Translations under genes and position numbers: made by a program
Assembly: GCA_016630955.3 (NCBI GenBank)
Contig: CM049985.1
Coordinates: forward strand, 186,001-250,000
Reading direction: 5' to 3'
DNA length: 64,000 bases
Source of the DNA: Didymella arachidicola
Taxonomy: Eukaryota > Ascomycota > Dothideomycetes > Pleosporales > Didymellaceae
Part shown: positions 54,552 to 64,000 of the stretch, one piece after another
Layout of the letters: each line of letters begins with the position of its first letter
Position numbering within the stretch: the first letter of the stretch is position 1
Notes under the pieces: model-generated
The model's input: the letters and a program-made list of their open reading frames with translations, nothing else
The model's database searches: none
What the model was told of the DNA's origin: nothing

Positions 54552-56155
54552 GGTGATTGGTGTATGTCGCACAGTACAATTGATGCAGCGTAGTGTGGGT
54601 AAAGATGACTGCTCGATGCCACATGAGAGACCGGCTCCTGCGAATAGCAATTCGAGAAGACAAGGTAGAAGTAGAGATGCGGGCGATGGATGACAAAATC
54701 ACTCAACTTAGAACGATGATCGTCATCGTGGAGTTAGTGCGGCTACGGGACGCTTCGGCAAGCCTTGCAACATTCCCCAGTTCCGCGGTCATCCGTTAAT
54801 GGGCGAGGTCGAGTCAAATATCGGAACCGTGATCTTACAGAACGAACACGCAGCGTAGAAAGCGGCAAACAAGGCTATACAGCCATGCATGTTCTTCGAA
54901 CGCGTACGTTTCGCGTTTGCCAAGAACACTAAGCTCATCCAATAAGGCTTAGTGCTTCCTGCGACCCCACTCCACCCGTGAAACAGCATCTTACTGTGTA
55001 AAGAAGAATGCCATGTTTGGAACATCTTCCCCCTTCAAGAGACAGAAGCCTATCGAGGATATCATGCCTGCAGCTAATTGGGTCGAGTTATTAAAGGACA
55101 TCGTCATCAGGATGTGTTCGCCGGGCAGTGCCCTCGAGCACATCGAGGACCGCGCCGGTGTGTCAAGGACGATAAGTACAAGGACGCTGGAGATGTCGAG
55201 CGCAACAGCAGGAGTTAATTCTTCAACATCACTGTGCGCAGAACCGTCGAGGTCGACGAGCTAGACGCATATCCTGCCGACGATAACGCACAAAAGGACG
55301 AAGTTGCTGTGCTGCAAGACCGATGAGCGGAGGCGTAGCAATGTGCGTCCTAAGGCAACTATTGCAGTTGCTTAGTGCTGCGCGAGCGTAGAGAAGACTG
55401 TGGCATCACGGATGCGGACTAGAAGAGGAATAGTGTGCTGATGTGGCGTAAATCTTTTGTAAGAGTATGGTTTCGTTTTCTTTGCTCACCTGCAGTCGGA
55501 ATCTGCATTGGGTGTGACCTAGAATGTCCAAAGTCTGGTAATGAGCTTTCTCAATAGAACTGACAACGTGATGAACCGTCTAAAGCTCCCTAATGTAAAC
55601 AGTAATACACCGCATTCAACTAATTGACGTAGTCCCTTTCTACGTCTGAATTTATGCATTGTGTTCACCTACGCGTGCTAACAGTGTTCATATGGCATGA
55701 GGAGGATCCTTCAGTGTGCTCATGATGAATGTTGGGATTGCAGAGGCCTTGCAAAAGTCTGCATGTGCCCAGGATGTTGTCGAAGAGACCTGACACAAAC
55801 CAGAGCCATTTGTGGCTTCCAAAAGCTCTATCCCTCTACTGGAACGCAGGAGACCTTCGAAGACTTATTAGTTGTGGACTTTTCTTTCTCATATCCTCCA
55901 GCTTTTGCAATCACGTAAGAGGGTGACTAGAATGGTCATCCCACCAATCGTGGTGTCGTTTGCCCCGCAGCCGGGCCTTGATCCTGTCAGCTTAGACCTT
56001 GTTGCCAATCTTGTGGCGCATGGTTATTTGTTGTACGATATGAGCGACCGACCGATTGCATGCGAGCGATACCACTAGCCAATGTGATGTGACACATGTT
56101 ATACAGCCACCAAGAATGAGTCAACCTGGACGAGCACACCCAGTGCCGACGCTGC
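54552..56155. other. Intergenic region without a supportable gene
   Basis: About 1.6 kb with frames of under 121 codons and no domain hit by eye. It lies between divergent genes, so it should hold both promoters. Confidence 0.4.
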
Positions 56156-56840
56156 ATGACGTCCAGATCATTCAGAGTTGCGTACAGAAAAGCTTTGGTG
56201 AAGACATCGCAGAACACAATGGTAGAACATGAGCCGAGCGTTCCTGCGAGACTGGAGCCGCATCTGCGACGGACGCCTTCAGACCCACGTCCGGTTGTAC
56301 TGATGACATGCGGGCTTGCAGGTAGGCCGCCACGATACAAGCATACCTCGCTTATGTAGGCTAACAAGAACAGGCGCCGGCAAAACCACCCTCGTCAAGG
56401 CTGTCCTAGAACTTTTCCCCCAGTTCACGCGCATATCCATCGACGACATCATCTTCAAAGCCCATGGCATCTACAGCATTGACTATCCCGCATCACAATC
56501 TCTGTACGACCAATACATGGATGACGCTGACCAAGTCTACCTCGACACCTTCCATAGGCTCCTGGCTGAAAAGAGGGATGTTGCGTTTGAGCGCTCATGC
56601 TATGCCAAAGAGGACAGACACATTTGGCGCAAGATAGCCGAGGACGCTGGAGCTAGAGTGGTTCTTGTTTTCCTGCGGGCCGGCGATAAAGAAACACTTT
56701 GGCAAAGAATTTGTCGTCGAAGTGCTGCAGGGAAGACCGCAGACTCTGCGCTGGATATCAGCAGAGAAACGTTCGAGCTGTATTGGACTGGCTTTGAGAA
56801 CCCCGAGAATGAGGGAGAAATCGTGATTGAAGTAGTCTAG
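56156..56840 (+). CDS. P-loop kinase/ATPase-like protein
   Basis: Exons 56156-56321 and 56374-56840 with a 52-bp intron give 210 residues. The splice falls inside the Walker A motif and completes it: VVLMTCGLAGAGKTTLVKAV. The later FTRISIDDIIFKAHG, VAFERSCYAKEDRHIW and VVLVFLRAGDKETLWQRICR fit the AAA_33/zeta-like nucleoside- or small-molecule-kinase fold. The substrate is unknown. A second start at 56219 (MVEHEPSVPARLEP) is equally possible and would remove 21 residues. The stop lies 67 bp from the stop of the convergent arrestin gene. Confidence 0.75.
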
Positions 56841-56907
56841 ATGGCCCAAAGTAGGTGCAATGCGGTATTTGTGATGAGAGACCAGCTATTCTTGCTTGGT
56901 GTGAAGT

Positions 56908-58209
56908 CTATGGAATCAAAGCATCTTGAGACTCACACTGACCGCTCGATGAACCATTTTCATGACTTGACGCTTCTTCGTAGGCCGGAAGTTGCTCTTC
57001 AGAGACGGGCGCTACCCGAGCACGCCTTGACAGATGCAGCCCGCTGGTACTTTCGGAGGCGAAGGTATTTGATCTCCTCTCACGAAGTCTAACATCGCAT
57101 ACAACCTTGCAAAAATCGCGCAGAGCAGTAACACTGAATGCATGTTGACCAACGTGCCCTTCGACCACGATTTTAATTCGGTAGACGAGCCGCAAGCCAT
57201 AGGTCTTGAAGCTAGGAGAGACAGTCGACGGCAGTATAAACTCACCTATCTCTTCAAGCTGGAGACCATGCCTCATGATAGTGTTGGTTGCACTGAAGCT
57301 CTGGGAGAAAATCTCTTGCTCAATATCCTCGATGTCGCTTATGACTTCGCGCTCGCTAAAGGGCGTTCCATAGGGAACGCGGACAGCGAGCAACGACGTG
57401 AGCTTCACTCTAACTCGTCGAACGTAGACCTCTGGAACATCCCGCAATCCGGGTGAGCGACCAAGGTGATCGAAGTCGAACGACACTGGGACTGTGACTC
57501 CTGAGATCAGGAGGAAGGGGCAGCGAGCTCTGATTCTCCATCGCGCTTCTGGTACTGGATGTTGGTACTTTGACAACGTGGCCCACTTCAATTTTGTCAG
57601 GGCACCGGGGTTCATATCAGCTCTGGGGTTCAGATGGGAGCTTTTAATGCAAAAGTCGCAATGTTTAGGGGGCTGAACAACAGCATTGGAGGTGATAACG
57701 GCTGCCCTTGGGCGAAAGGGCAAAGTCAAGCTTATGACTTCGTAAGGTGACCAGTCCAACTTCTTATATACAGCAACTTCGAGTACATACTCGACCTTGT
57801 TGCGTCCGTGAGCCATGGAAGGTGGTAATGCGTGGCCTTCTTCATGCTCGAAGCCTGGTTGCGGTTGGTAAAAGTCACCCGGTGGCATCTCGACCTTGCT
57901 GGGGAAATGGAATTTGAAAGGTAGCTCTACTTGGCCGCTTCTTGCGATGCCTCGCTCGAGGATCGCATAGCTCCCTTCGTTCGTTCCGGAATCAAACAAC
58001 AGTCGCTGGGTGGAGAACAGTGTCAAAATGTTCTGAGCGTGATCTTTGCATCGGCCGCTGAAGACTACCAAAACGCCATTCGGTCTTGTGGTAGGGTGGA
58101 CGCAGACGGTACCGCGTACAATGTCATCGTTTGTGAAGTAGTCGTGTGGACTTTGCAGAGCGATGTGGATTGCTCGCCGTGCGTCATTGGTAGTGTGAGA
58201 TGTTGGCAT
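56908..58209 (-). CDS. Alpha-arrestin-like protein
   Basis: 433 residues, intronless. The N-terminal arrestin sandwich starts AIHIALQSPHDYFTNDDIVR and GTVCVHPTTRPNGVLVVFSG, with LPFKFHFPSKVEMPPGDFYQ and a Cys-containing loop (HCDFCIKSSH). The C-domain follows (WRIRARCPFLLISGVTVPVS). The tail has LPAYEEA, close to the PPxY-type motifs that recruit HECT ubiquitin ligases of the Rsp5 family. Alpha-arrestins adapt plasma-membrane transporters for ubiquitin-driven endocytosis. Which transporter it serves is unknown. Confidence 0.82.
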   Translation of the reverse strand: MPTSHTTNDARRAIHIALQSPHDYFTNDDIVRGTVCVHPTTRPNGVLVVFSGRCKDHAQNILTLFSTQRLLFDSGTNEGSYAILERGIARSGQVELPFKFHFPSKVEMPPGDFYQPQPGFEHEEGHALPPSMAHGRNKVEYVLEVAVYKKLDWSPYEVISLTLPFRPRAAVITSNAVVQPPKHCDFCIKSSHLNPRADMNPGALTKLKWATLSKYQHPVPEARWRIRARCPFLLISGVTVPVSFDFDHLGRSPGLRDVPEVYVRRVRVKLTSLLAVRVPYGTPFSEREVISDIEDIEQEIFSQSFSATNTIMRHGLQLEEIGEFILPSTVSPSFKTYGLRLVYRIKIVVEGHVGQHAFSVTALRDFCKVVCDVRLRERRSNTFASESTSGLHLSRRARVAPVSEEQLPAYEEASSHENGSSSGQCESQDALIP

Positions 58210-58989
58210 GTCCGCTGTGAGTCACCCTGGTCGCACCCATGCGCCATGATCTGAGAATGTCGGAGGCTTAGAAGGTTGATTCAGATGTGATTCCGAGGTT
58301 CTTGCCCCACTGTTTTGGGTATATGCTGAGCCTCATCGAGCCGGGCGCGTGCCGGGGTTCCGGTACAAGAAACTAGCAGACACAGAGTAGAGAAGTCTCT
58401 GACAGCTTTTAGGGCTTATCGACAATCAGGAGCCTACGTCATACTTCCAAGAACGAGTCGGAATACGCTACATGGCTGGTGCTCAAATGCAAAGACCTCG
58501 AGCATTGTGGTGGTTTAAATGGTGAGGGTGCAATCCTAGCAGGAACGCGTGCACTGCGCGCTAAAATTGCTAGCGTTATCGCACGCGTATGACGTTTTAC
58601 ACCCTCCATCGTGGGTTCATCGATATCTTGTCCTGATCTGATCCAGGAACGGTGTTTGATGAACAGTCGAGTTCAGTCTTCGGGGTCGCGATCGAGACTA
58701 AGAGCACCATGCAGAATTGACAAGCGATCAGGACGGTATGGTCTATGTGGAACGTGAAAAGTAGAAGCCCGCAAAGTAGGTGTTCCTTGCGAGGATGTGG
58801 CATGACATACGCAGTAGGTATTTCATGTTTTTGTCTGAATTCAAAAGTGCGCAGAAACGGAGTAGGCTCTATATTTTGTGTATTGCATTTATCTTAAGAG
58901 GCAGCTTCATATTTCGTCTCGCTGTGCAGTTTCCGCCTGATGCTGGCAATAGGGTTTTCGTACGAAGACCCTTGGAGCGGAGCGACCCA
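58210..58989. other. Intergenic region without a supportable gene
   Basis: 780 bp upstream of the arrestin gene and downstream of the dehydrogenase gene. Nothing seen. Confidence 0.4.
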
Positions 58990-60045
58990 TCAGGGCACCC
59001 GAACCACTTTACGCCCAGTCACCTCGTATCGCATCAGCTCTTGAATGATCTTTGGCGAGTCCTCGAAGTCATAGACCTCAATCTTCGGCGTGATCTTGCC
59101 CTCGAGCGTCAGCTGGAGTAACTCTTTCATCTGCTCAGCAGTTCCTGTCGAAGAACCCTTAATGATCAAGCCTCGGTTCGCAATTGTGATCGGTGACATG
59201 GGGAACATGTACGTGTCAGGTGGCAGGCCAACGCACACAAAAACACCACTATTCCTCACAAGGTTCGGTGCCTGCTCATAAGCTCTCTCGCTGCCAGCAA
59301 CGCAGATGACACCGTGCGCGCCCTCTCCGTCTGTCAAATCTTTGACAGCCTGGACCACGTCCTGCTTTGCATAGTCAACGAAGCCTACAGCGCCCATCTC
59401 TTTGCATAGCTTTTCCTTGTCAGCACCGCTGTCAATGCCAATGACCTTGTACCCCTTCAGACTAGCAATCTGTACGCCGATATGTCCAAGACCGCCACCA
59501 GCGCCAACGATAGCAACATAATCTCCAGGCACGACATCAGGTGCAAGCTTCGAGACAGCGCCTGCCAGACTCAAACCAGCGCACAATAGGGGCGCAGCAA
59601 CTTCGCTCGGCACACCATCAGGGATAGGTGTCACAAAATCCGCGTGCGCAACAGCATATTGTTGCAAGGTGCCCCAAGTATTGCGGCTAGAGTTGACCTG
59701 CTTTCCGCAGTGATTTATCTTGCCAACCTTGCAGCTGCCACACTGCTTGCAAGCGCTCCACAACCACTTCACACCCACTCGCTTGCCCAACAGCTCCTCA
59801 TATGCTCCTGGGCCTAACTTTACGATCTTTCCAATACCCTCGTGTCCGGGTACTTGTTCATATTTGCCCTTGACTTGCAGCGCATGGCAGTCGGAGTGGC
59901 AGATGCCTGAACACTCGATCTTGACGAGGACTTCGTTCTGGCCGGGCTGCTTGACCTGGACGTCGTTGCGAATCTGGAGGACACATTCTGGCCCGGGTTC
60001 GTCAACCCAGGCTGCGATTTGCGTGGACGGTATCGACTCGGTCAT
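58990..60045 (-). CDS. Zinc-dependent alcohol dehydrogenase
   Basis: 351 residues in one exon, the size of yeast ADH. Catalytic-zinc ligands lie in GICHSDCHAL and GHEGIGKIV; the structural-zinc cluster is ACKQCGSCKVGKINHC. The Rossmann motif is AIVGAGGGLGHIGVQIASLK, followed by VIGIDSGADKEKL, where Asp fits NAD+ preference. The family interconverts ethanol (or other alcohols) and aldehydes. The frame is open to 60126 but has no ATG there; MTESIPSTQIAAWVDEPG is the natural start. The gene is cytosolic by lack of a targeting peptide. Confidence 0.93.
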   Translation of the reverse strand: MTESIPSTQIAAWVDEPGPECVLQIRNDVQVKQPGQNEVLVKIECSGICHSDCHALQVKGKYEQVPGHEGIGKIVKLGPGAYEELLGKRVGVKWLWSACKQCGSCKVGKINHCGKQVNSSRNTWGTLQQYAVAHADFVTPIPDGVPSEVAAPLLCAGLSLAGAVSKLAPDVVPGDYVAIVGAGGGLGHIGVQIASLKGYKVIGIDSGADKEKLCKEMGAVGFVDYAKQDVVQAVKDLTDGEGAHGVICVAGSERAYEQAPNLVRNSGVFVCVGLPPDTYMFPMSPITIANRGLIIKGSSTGTAEQMKELLQLTLEGKITPKIEVYDFEDSPKIIQELMRYEVTGRKVVRVP

Positions 60046-63000
60046 GCTGGTGGTCCAGGCCGGTGAAGTTCGTTTCGGTCTCTTCTCAGCTTTGAGCTGT
60101 GGTGATTGGGTTGGAACAACGAACAAAGAGGGAAGCAGGTGGTGTGACTCAAGGAACTGAAGTCAAGGAAAGACAGGAGACGATCGGCAATTGTTCAAAG
60201 AAAAAAAGTATAATCTAAGGAGGATTGCATTATACCAGAGTAATGGTCATCCCCAAAACTACCCCGCCGCTGCCCCACGCTCGGAGGCTCCGCAGTCCGC
60301 GGACGTCCGGCTTATCTAACCACCTTCCTGAACTTCCGAGGTGGAGTCAACTCGATTCACAGCTTTGACTGCTTCTGACGCCGCCGGCCGCTTGTCGTAC
60401 ATGTCTCTCTCGATGAGTCGTCCAGGTCGCTGTTGCTGTGTGCCGATTACCTACTTACGGTACAGGTGACAGAACCAACGTCTCTTGAGTCCTGACACCC
60501 TCCGAATTTATCGCGCAGGCGCGCAATGCTATTGCATCTGACCATGGGCGCATTGATATCATCGTCCAGGTCTTGGTACCGATCCTAGTACACGTGGAGG
60601 TCGGTCGATGTCTGGCTGCCGTTGAATTGCCCGCAATTAGAACCGCGATGTCCATGGCCTTCATGAGATCCAGCTCAAGGTCAGCTCCTGGGTATCATCA
60701 GTGGAGCATGTCGATCCAGCACATCAGTGGACCAAAACAATATTTGCGCTTGTAGGCCCACTCAGCTGGACGCGATCTTACCTGATACGCGTAAATACTA
60801 GAGAAACCTCCCGGCTCACTCAAAGCGAAAGGCATAGTGAAAGGTTGGCAAGATCCGTAGATCCCCTTCGCCATTGATCAGTGGCCACGATCGATGTCCA
60901 CAGAGATTGCTACTTGAGGCAAGTTGGCAAGTAGAGAATCGAAGTACGAACTCACATTCGGCATGGTATCCTCGAGAACCTAACACCGTAAAAATATCCC
61001 GAGCGCAACCCCGCTTGCGCACAGCATACAAGTGCTCGTGAAAGTGCTGCGCTCCAACCTCAAAAATACACTTATTGAAAAGGTGCCACTCATCCGACCC
61101 CCTTTGCTCAAGCGATCGACAATCACTCAGTCACGCTTAAAGCGTGCCACTCAACGAGCAAACAGCCACAATAAATAGACACAATGTCGTCGCAAGGTTC
61201 AGTGTCATGTGTGCGGAAATGCCGTAAACCTCCCTGCAATGACCAAGACAGCCGTTTCGCGCTCTCTAATAGAAACAAGAGCCCGATTGGGACAAAGCCC
61301 ATCGCGAGACACATTTGGCGCAGCGCATGAGACAGTTCACATATTTCGCCTGGCGATACCGGGCTTTACGCGGCAAAAGCAATAGACCAGACAAGTCTGC
61401 ATCAGTATAGACTCGAAAGCATCGCCAAATATATTGATTTAGAGACCAATGTGCGCAGTGAGGAACCCATGTGAAGACGATACCATATCTGCACAGGAAC
61501 TGGTTCAAAACCAGATGACACTGCCTTCCTTCCAGTCATTCAATATTTTCTGTAGTTGAGAAGCAACTGGGAGAGGACTGATTTTTTGATGCTACCTCAC
61601 GATGTAGCATCGACATGTTTGGTGGTCAGGGTACCCAACTTAGTAACAGCAGCGCTGAAGCAGCACAATAGCAGCAGATGCGATGAATGACTAAGAAAGA
61701 ACTTTTTCAGGCGTAATTTTTTTTTGACTTCGAAGTTATTTTTCCTGTATGCAACAGAGCTAGGAACTGATGTAGATAGACTGCGATGTTTCCTGACTTC
61801 CAGGAGCTGTCAGCACGATGGAGCTCTTTGGGGCTCGAATTGGCTGCAGACAAAGGCACACTTCGGACAGAGCTCCGGGAAAATATTGGATTCAAAGTGA
61901 CAGCGAATCTACCTGCGTTGTCGACCGAGAGGTATATATAAGCCCAACCTTGATAGATGGTTGTATACTCATAACTGGGGCGACGTCGACGCATATCCAT
62001 GTCAAGTTGTCAAGTTGGATTTACGAACGTCAATTGAGACGCCAACCCGTCATGAAAGCTCGAACTAAATCTTCGCCAGTTTCCATCCACGCAAGGATCT
62101 GCATTTCATAGCAGCACGAAGTTCGAGCACTGCAGACGACGCGGGTGTTCACGCACCACAACCTATGCCATATCTCCGAGATCGTAAGTCATTCGATTGC
62201 CCCCGGCCACCCCCTTCTTTTTTACTTAGGCAGTTTTAGCGGCATTGACAATCATTTCCATCGATGTTAGGTATTGCTCCCGTATCAGCGGGTTCGCACA
62301 TCAAGGACTCATGGCTGAACCTGTGAACACCTTTCAGGATTTGAACAGTACTAATGCTGGTCATCATGAGAGATATAAATCTGCCTCTCAAACTGCCAAT
62401 GCCGCTTATACAGGAACAGCTGGTCATTACAAATCTGCAATCACCATAGTATTCACACGTTTTGTGACCGATGGTTTTACGCGAACTGTGCGCCGCAAGC
62501 AAGTAGTCCGAGAAAGAAAATGGAGTCTCGCATGCCCTCGCGAGAAATATACCTAGGTAGCAGAGAGCGTGACATGCTGATTCAGCTTAGGGATACCCCT
62601 CTACCCTCTTGTTCCCTTTCGTCCAGTGAAGTGTGATCATTGAGCACTTGTTAGCTGTTCCCGTCCGCTACGGCTTTGCCACACCACGAGATCATAGCTG
62701 GCAGCTCGGCTTACGACTTCCTTTCAGGCGGGAGGTGATCCGTAAAGTCTAAGTGCCCGCACCCGCAGTGCCACTGGTAGATCCGATTGGAAGATCCGGC
62801 CACGGGTATCTCAGATCGATTAGAACAACGTTTCACACAAATACATTCGGGTCGTGCGCTGTCGCAAGGCACTCATGACGAGATGACTTTCGGACGGATC
62901 TTCACGCTTGTTTTCTCACCATAGCGAGCAGCAGCACAGAGTATGTAAATCGGTGCAAAATGATATCTAGACCTTCCGTATCGTCATCTGGGTGAAAGGG

Positions 63001-64000
63001 TATCACGGCGAAGTGTCTTTGCAACTTCGATTGTGCCGACGCTGCCCGCATGCGGTAGACTTTAGACCCTTACGCAGTAGACTCCGCCTTCAGGAAAGAG
63101 AGATGTAGCCTCAAGTATAGGAGAACATGAGATTTGGAATCCTCGGGATGACCCAAGCGAACGGTTCAATAGATCCAAAGGTACGGCTTTGCGTGCTCCG
63201 CTTTCGAAAATTTGGTCGCCAGAACTTGGTATGCCTGTTGTCGCAAGACTCACAGGTTCGATAAGTCGATATTGCTCGGCCAGGCAGACACCATGTAAAG
63301 AAAGGGGTGGATATTGCTTTTACGGACGATCGACAACACTGTAGCTTCAAATTCGCGCGACCTCGGTATGCGGATCAATGGAAAGATCCGTCAGTACGTC
63401 TCAGCTCATCGAGACGTTGAAGGTTCTCTCCACTCTGATCCATCCCAAGGTCTGCTCCTCGATGCAATCCGGTTGCATTCTCCCGTTGATCACGAGCGCA
63501 GACTCCAAGCTCGAAGCTATGACATCTCTGTCGTGCGATCGTGTCGTGTAAGGCAGCCAAGGTTGTGTACACAATATGATGTTGTGAAACAAACGACTCC
63601 ATGAGCACGTGCTGGACCAACCCCCGAAAGGGCGCCGCAACCGCGGCTCCAGCCGGATGCAGGGTAGCCAAACTGTAAATTGTGATCAGACCCTCATTTG
63701 CAACACCGGTGCACGTTTCCCGCAGGTCTGTCAGTTTGGGAGGTTACTGACGACTCAGACTTTACGGTTATACTTTCTCCACAAGTATCGAGCACAAGCA
63801 GAATCCGCCTGGTTTTGCTGGCGGAACGAAATGCAAGCGCGCACGGATCCGGAGGATCAGCGCGCTGATCTTCGGCCATCCCCTTTCGCTGTTCTCTGGT
63901 AATTTGCAGGACCAGCCTTGCTGCCAAAAACGGCAGCGCTCATATCGACGGTCGGTACTCTGCAAGGCTTAGTGAAAACACCGATGTGCTCGTTTCGAAA
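60046..64000. other. Gene-poor region
   Basis: Almost 4 kb in which I can support no gene. Reading frames stay under about 105 codons, overlap on both strands and lack motifs or splice-consistent partners. Composition is near average, so it is not a RIP island. No tRNA was recognised by eye. Fragments of a gene running past base 64000 cannot be excluded. Confidence 0.5.

Noticed and set aside
60046..60126. N-terminal extension of the alcohol dehydrogenase
   Set aside because: The upstream codon is TTG, and homologues of this size start at the internal Met.
1..64000. tRNA genes, rRNA and CRISPR arrays
   Set aside because: Scanning for T-loop sequences and regularly spaced identical repeats found none convincing; a covariance-model search would be decisive.

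Overview
The window is chromosomal DNA from a filamentous ascomycete (Pezizomycotina; a dothideomycete is my best guess, an inference from gene content only). The evidence is dense protein-coding genes with one to four introns of about 44-60 bp and GT...AG ends, typical fungal families (siderophore MFS transporter, GH20 hexosaminidase, APH-fold kinase with AN1 finger, RBR ligases, ATG16, COP9 subunit 5), no bacterial operons, and AT-rich repeat islands with C-to-T decay resembling repeat-induced point mutation (RIP).

Layout. 0-2.5 kb: a truncated UVRAG/Vps38-like autophagy gene divergent from mL67/Mhr1. 4.4-9 kb: an AN1-finger/APH-like gene with a broken frame, a small disordered protein and a secreted carboxylesterase/lipase. 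11-16.2 kb: a class I amidotransferase, a siderophore-type MFS transporter and a MEI4-like meiotic recombination protein. 16.5-27 kb is a compact housekeeping block: uL4m divergent from mL38, COP9 signalosome subunit 5, ATG16 divergent from mitochondrial IF-3, a farnesylatable class I DnaJ, and mitochondrial glutamyl-tRNA synthetase. 27.2-29.3 kb: an intact pogo-type DNA transposon. 31-34 kb: two tandem RBR ubiquitin ligase genes, one damaged. 35.7 kb: a small cysteine-rich membrane-anchored protein. 36.4-39.7 kb: a nested transposon island (outer 74-bp inverted repeats, a MITE, a dead pogo transposase, a solo LTR). 40.9-51.6 kb: a KE4-type ZIP transporter, NOP16, a gene relic, GH20 hexosaminidase, a DHCR24-like FAD oxidoreductase and an MFSD1-like transporter. 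52-60 kb: an AT-rich telomere-like tract, an F-box-like protein, a P-loop kinase, an alpha-arrestin and a zinc alcohol dehydrogenase. 60-64 kb holds no gene I can support.

How the genes relate. Five nuclear genes for mitochondrial translation (mL67, uL4m, mL38, IF-3, GluRS) lie within 26 kb, and two autophagy genes (UVRAG/Vps38-like, ATG16) lie in the same stretch. Three gene pairs are head to head with gaps of about 150-330 bp, which suggests shared promoters. The most unusual signal is in the transposons: four element ends with unrelated sequences each carry a tandem pair of motifs at exactly 17-bp spacing. Exon coordinates in the entries come from reading splice sites and reading phase by eye; no alignment was run.
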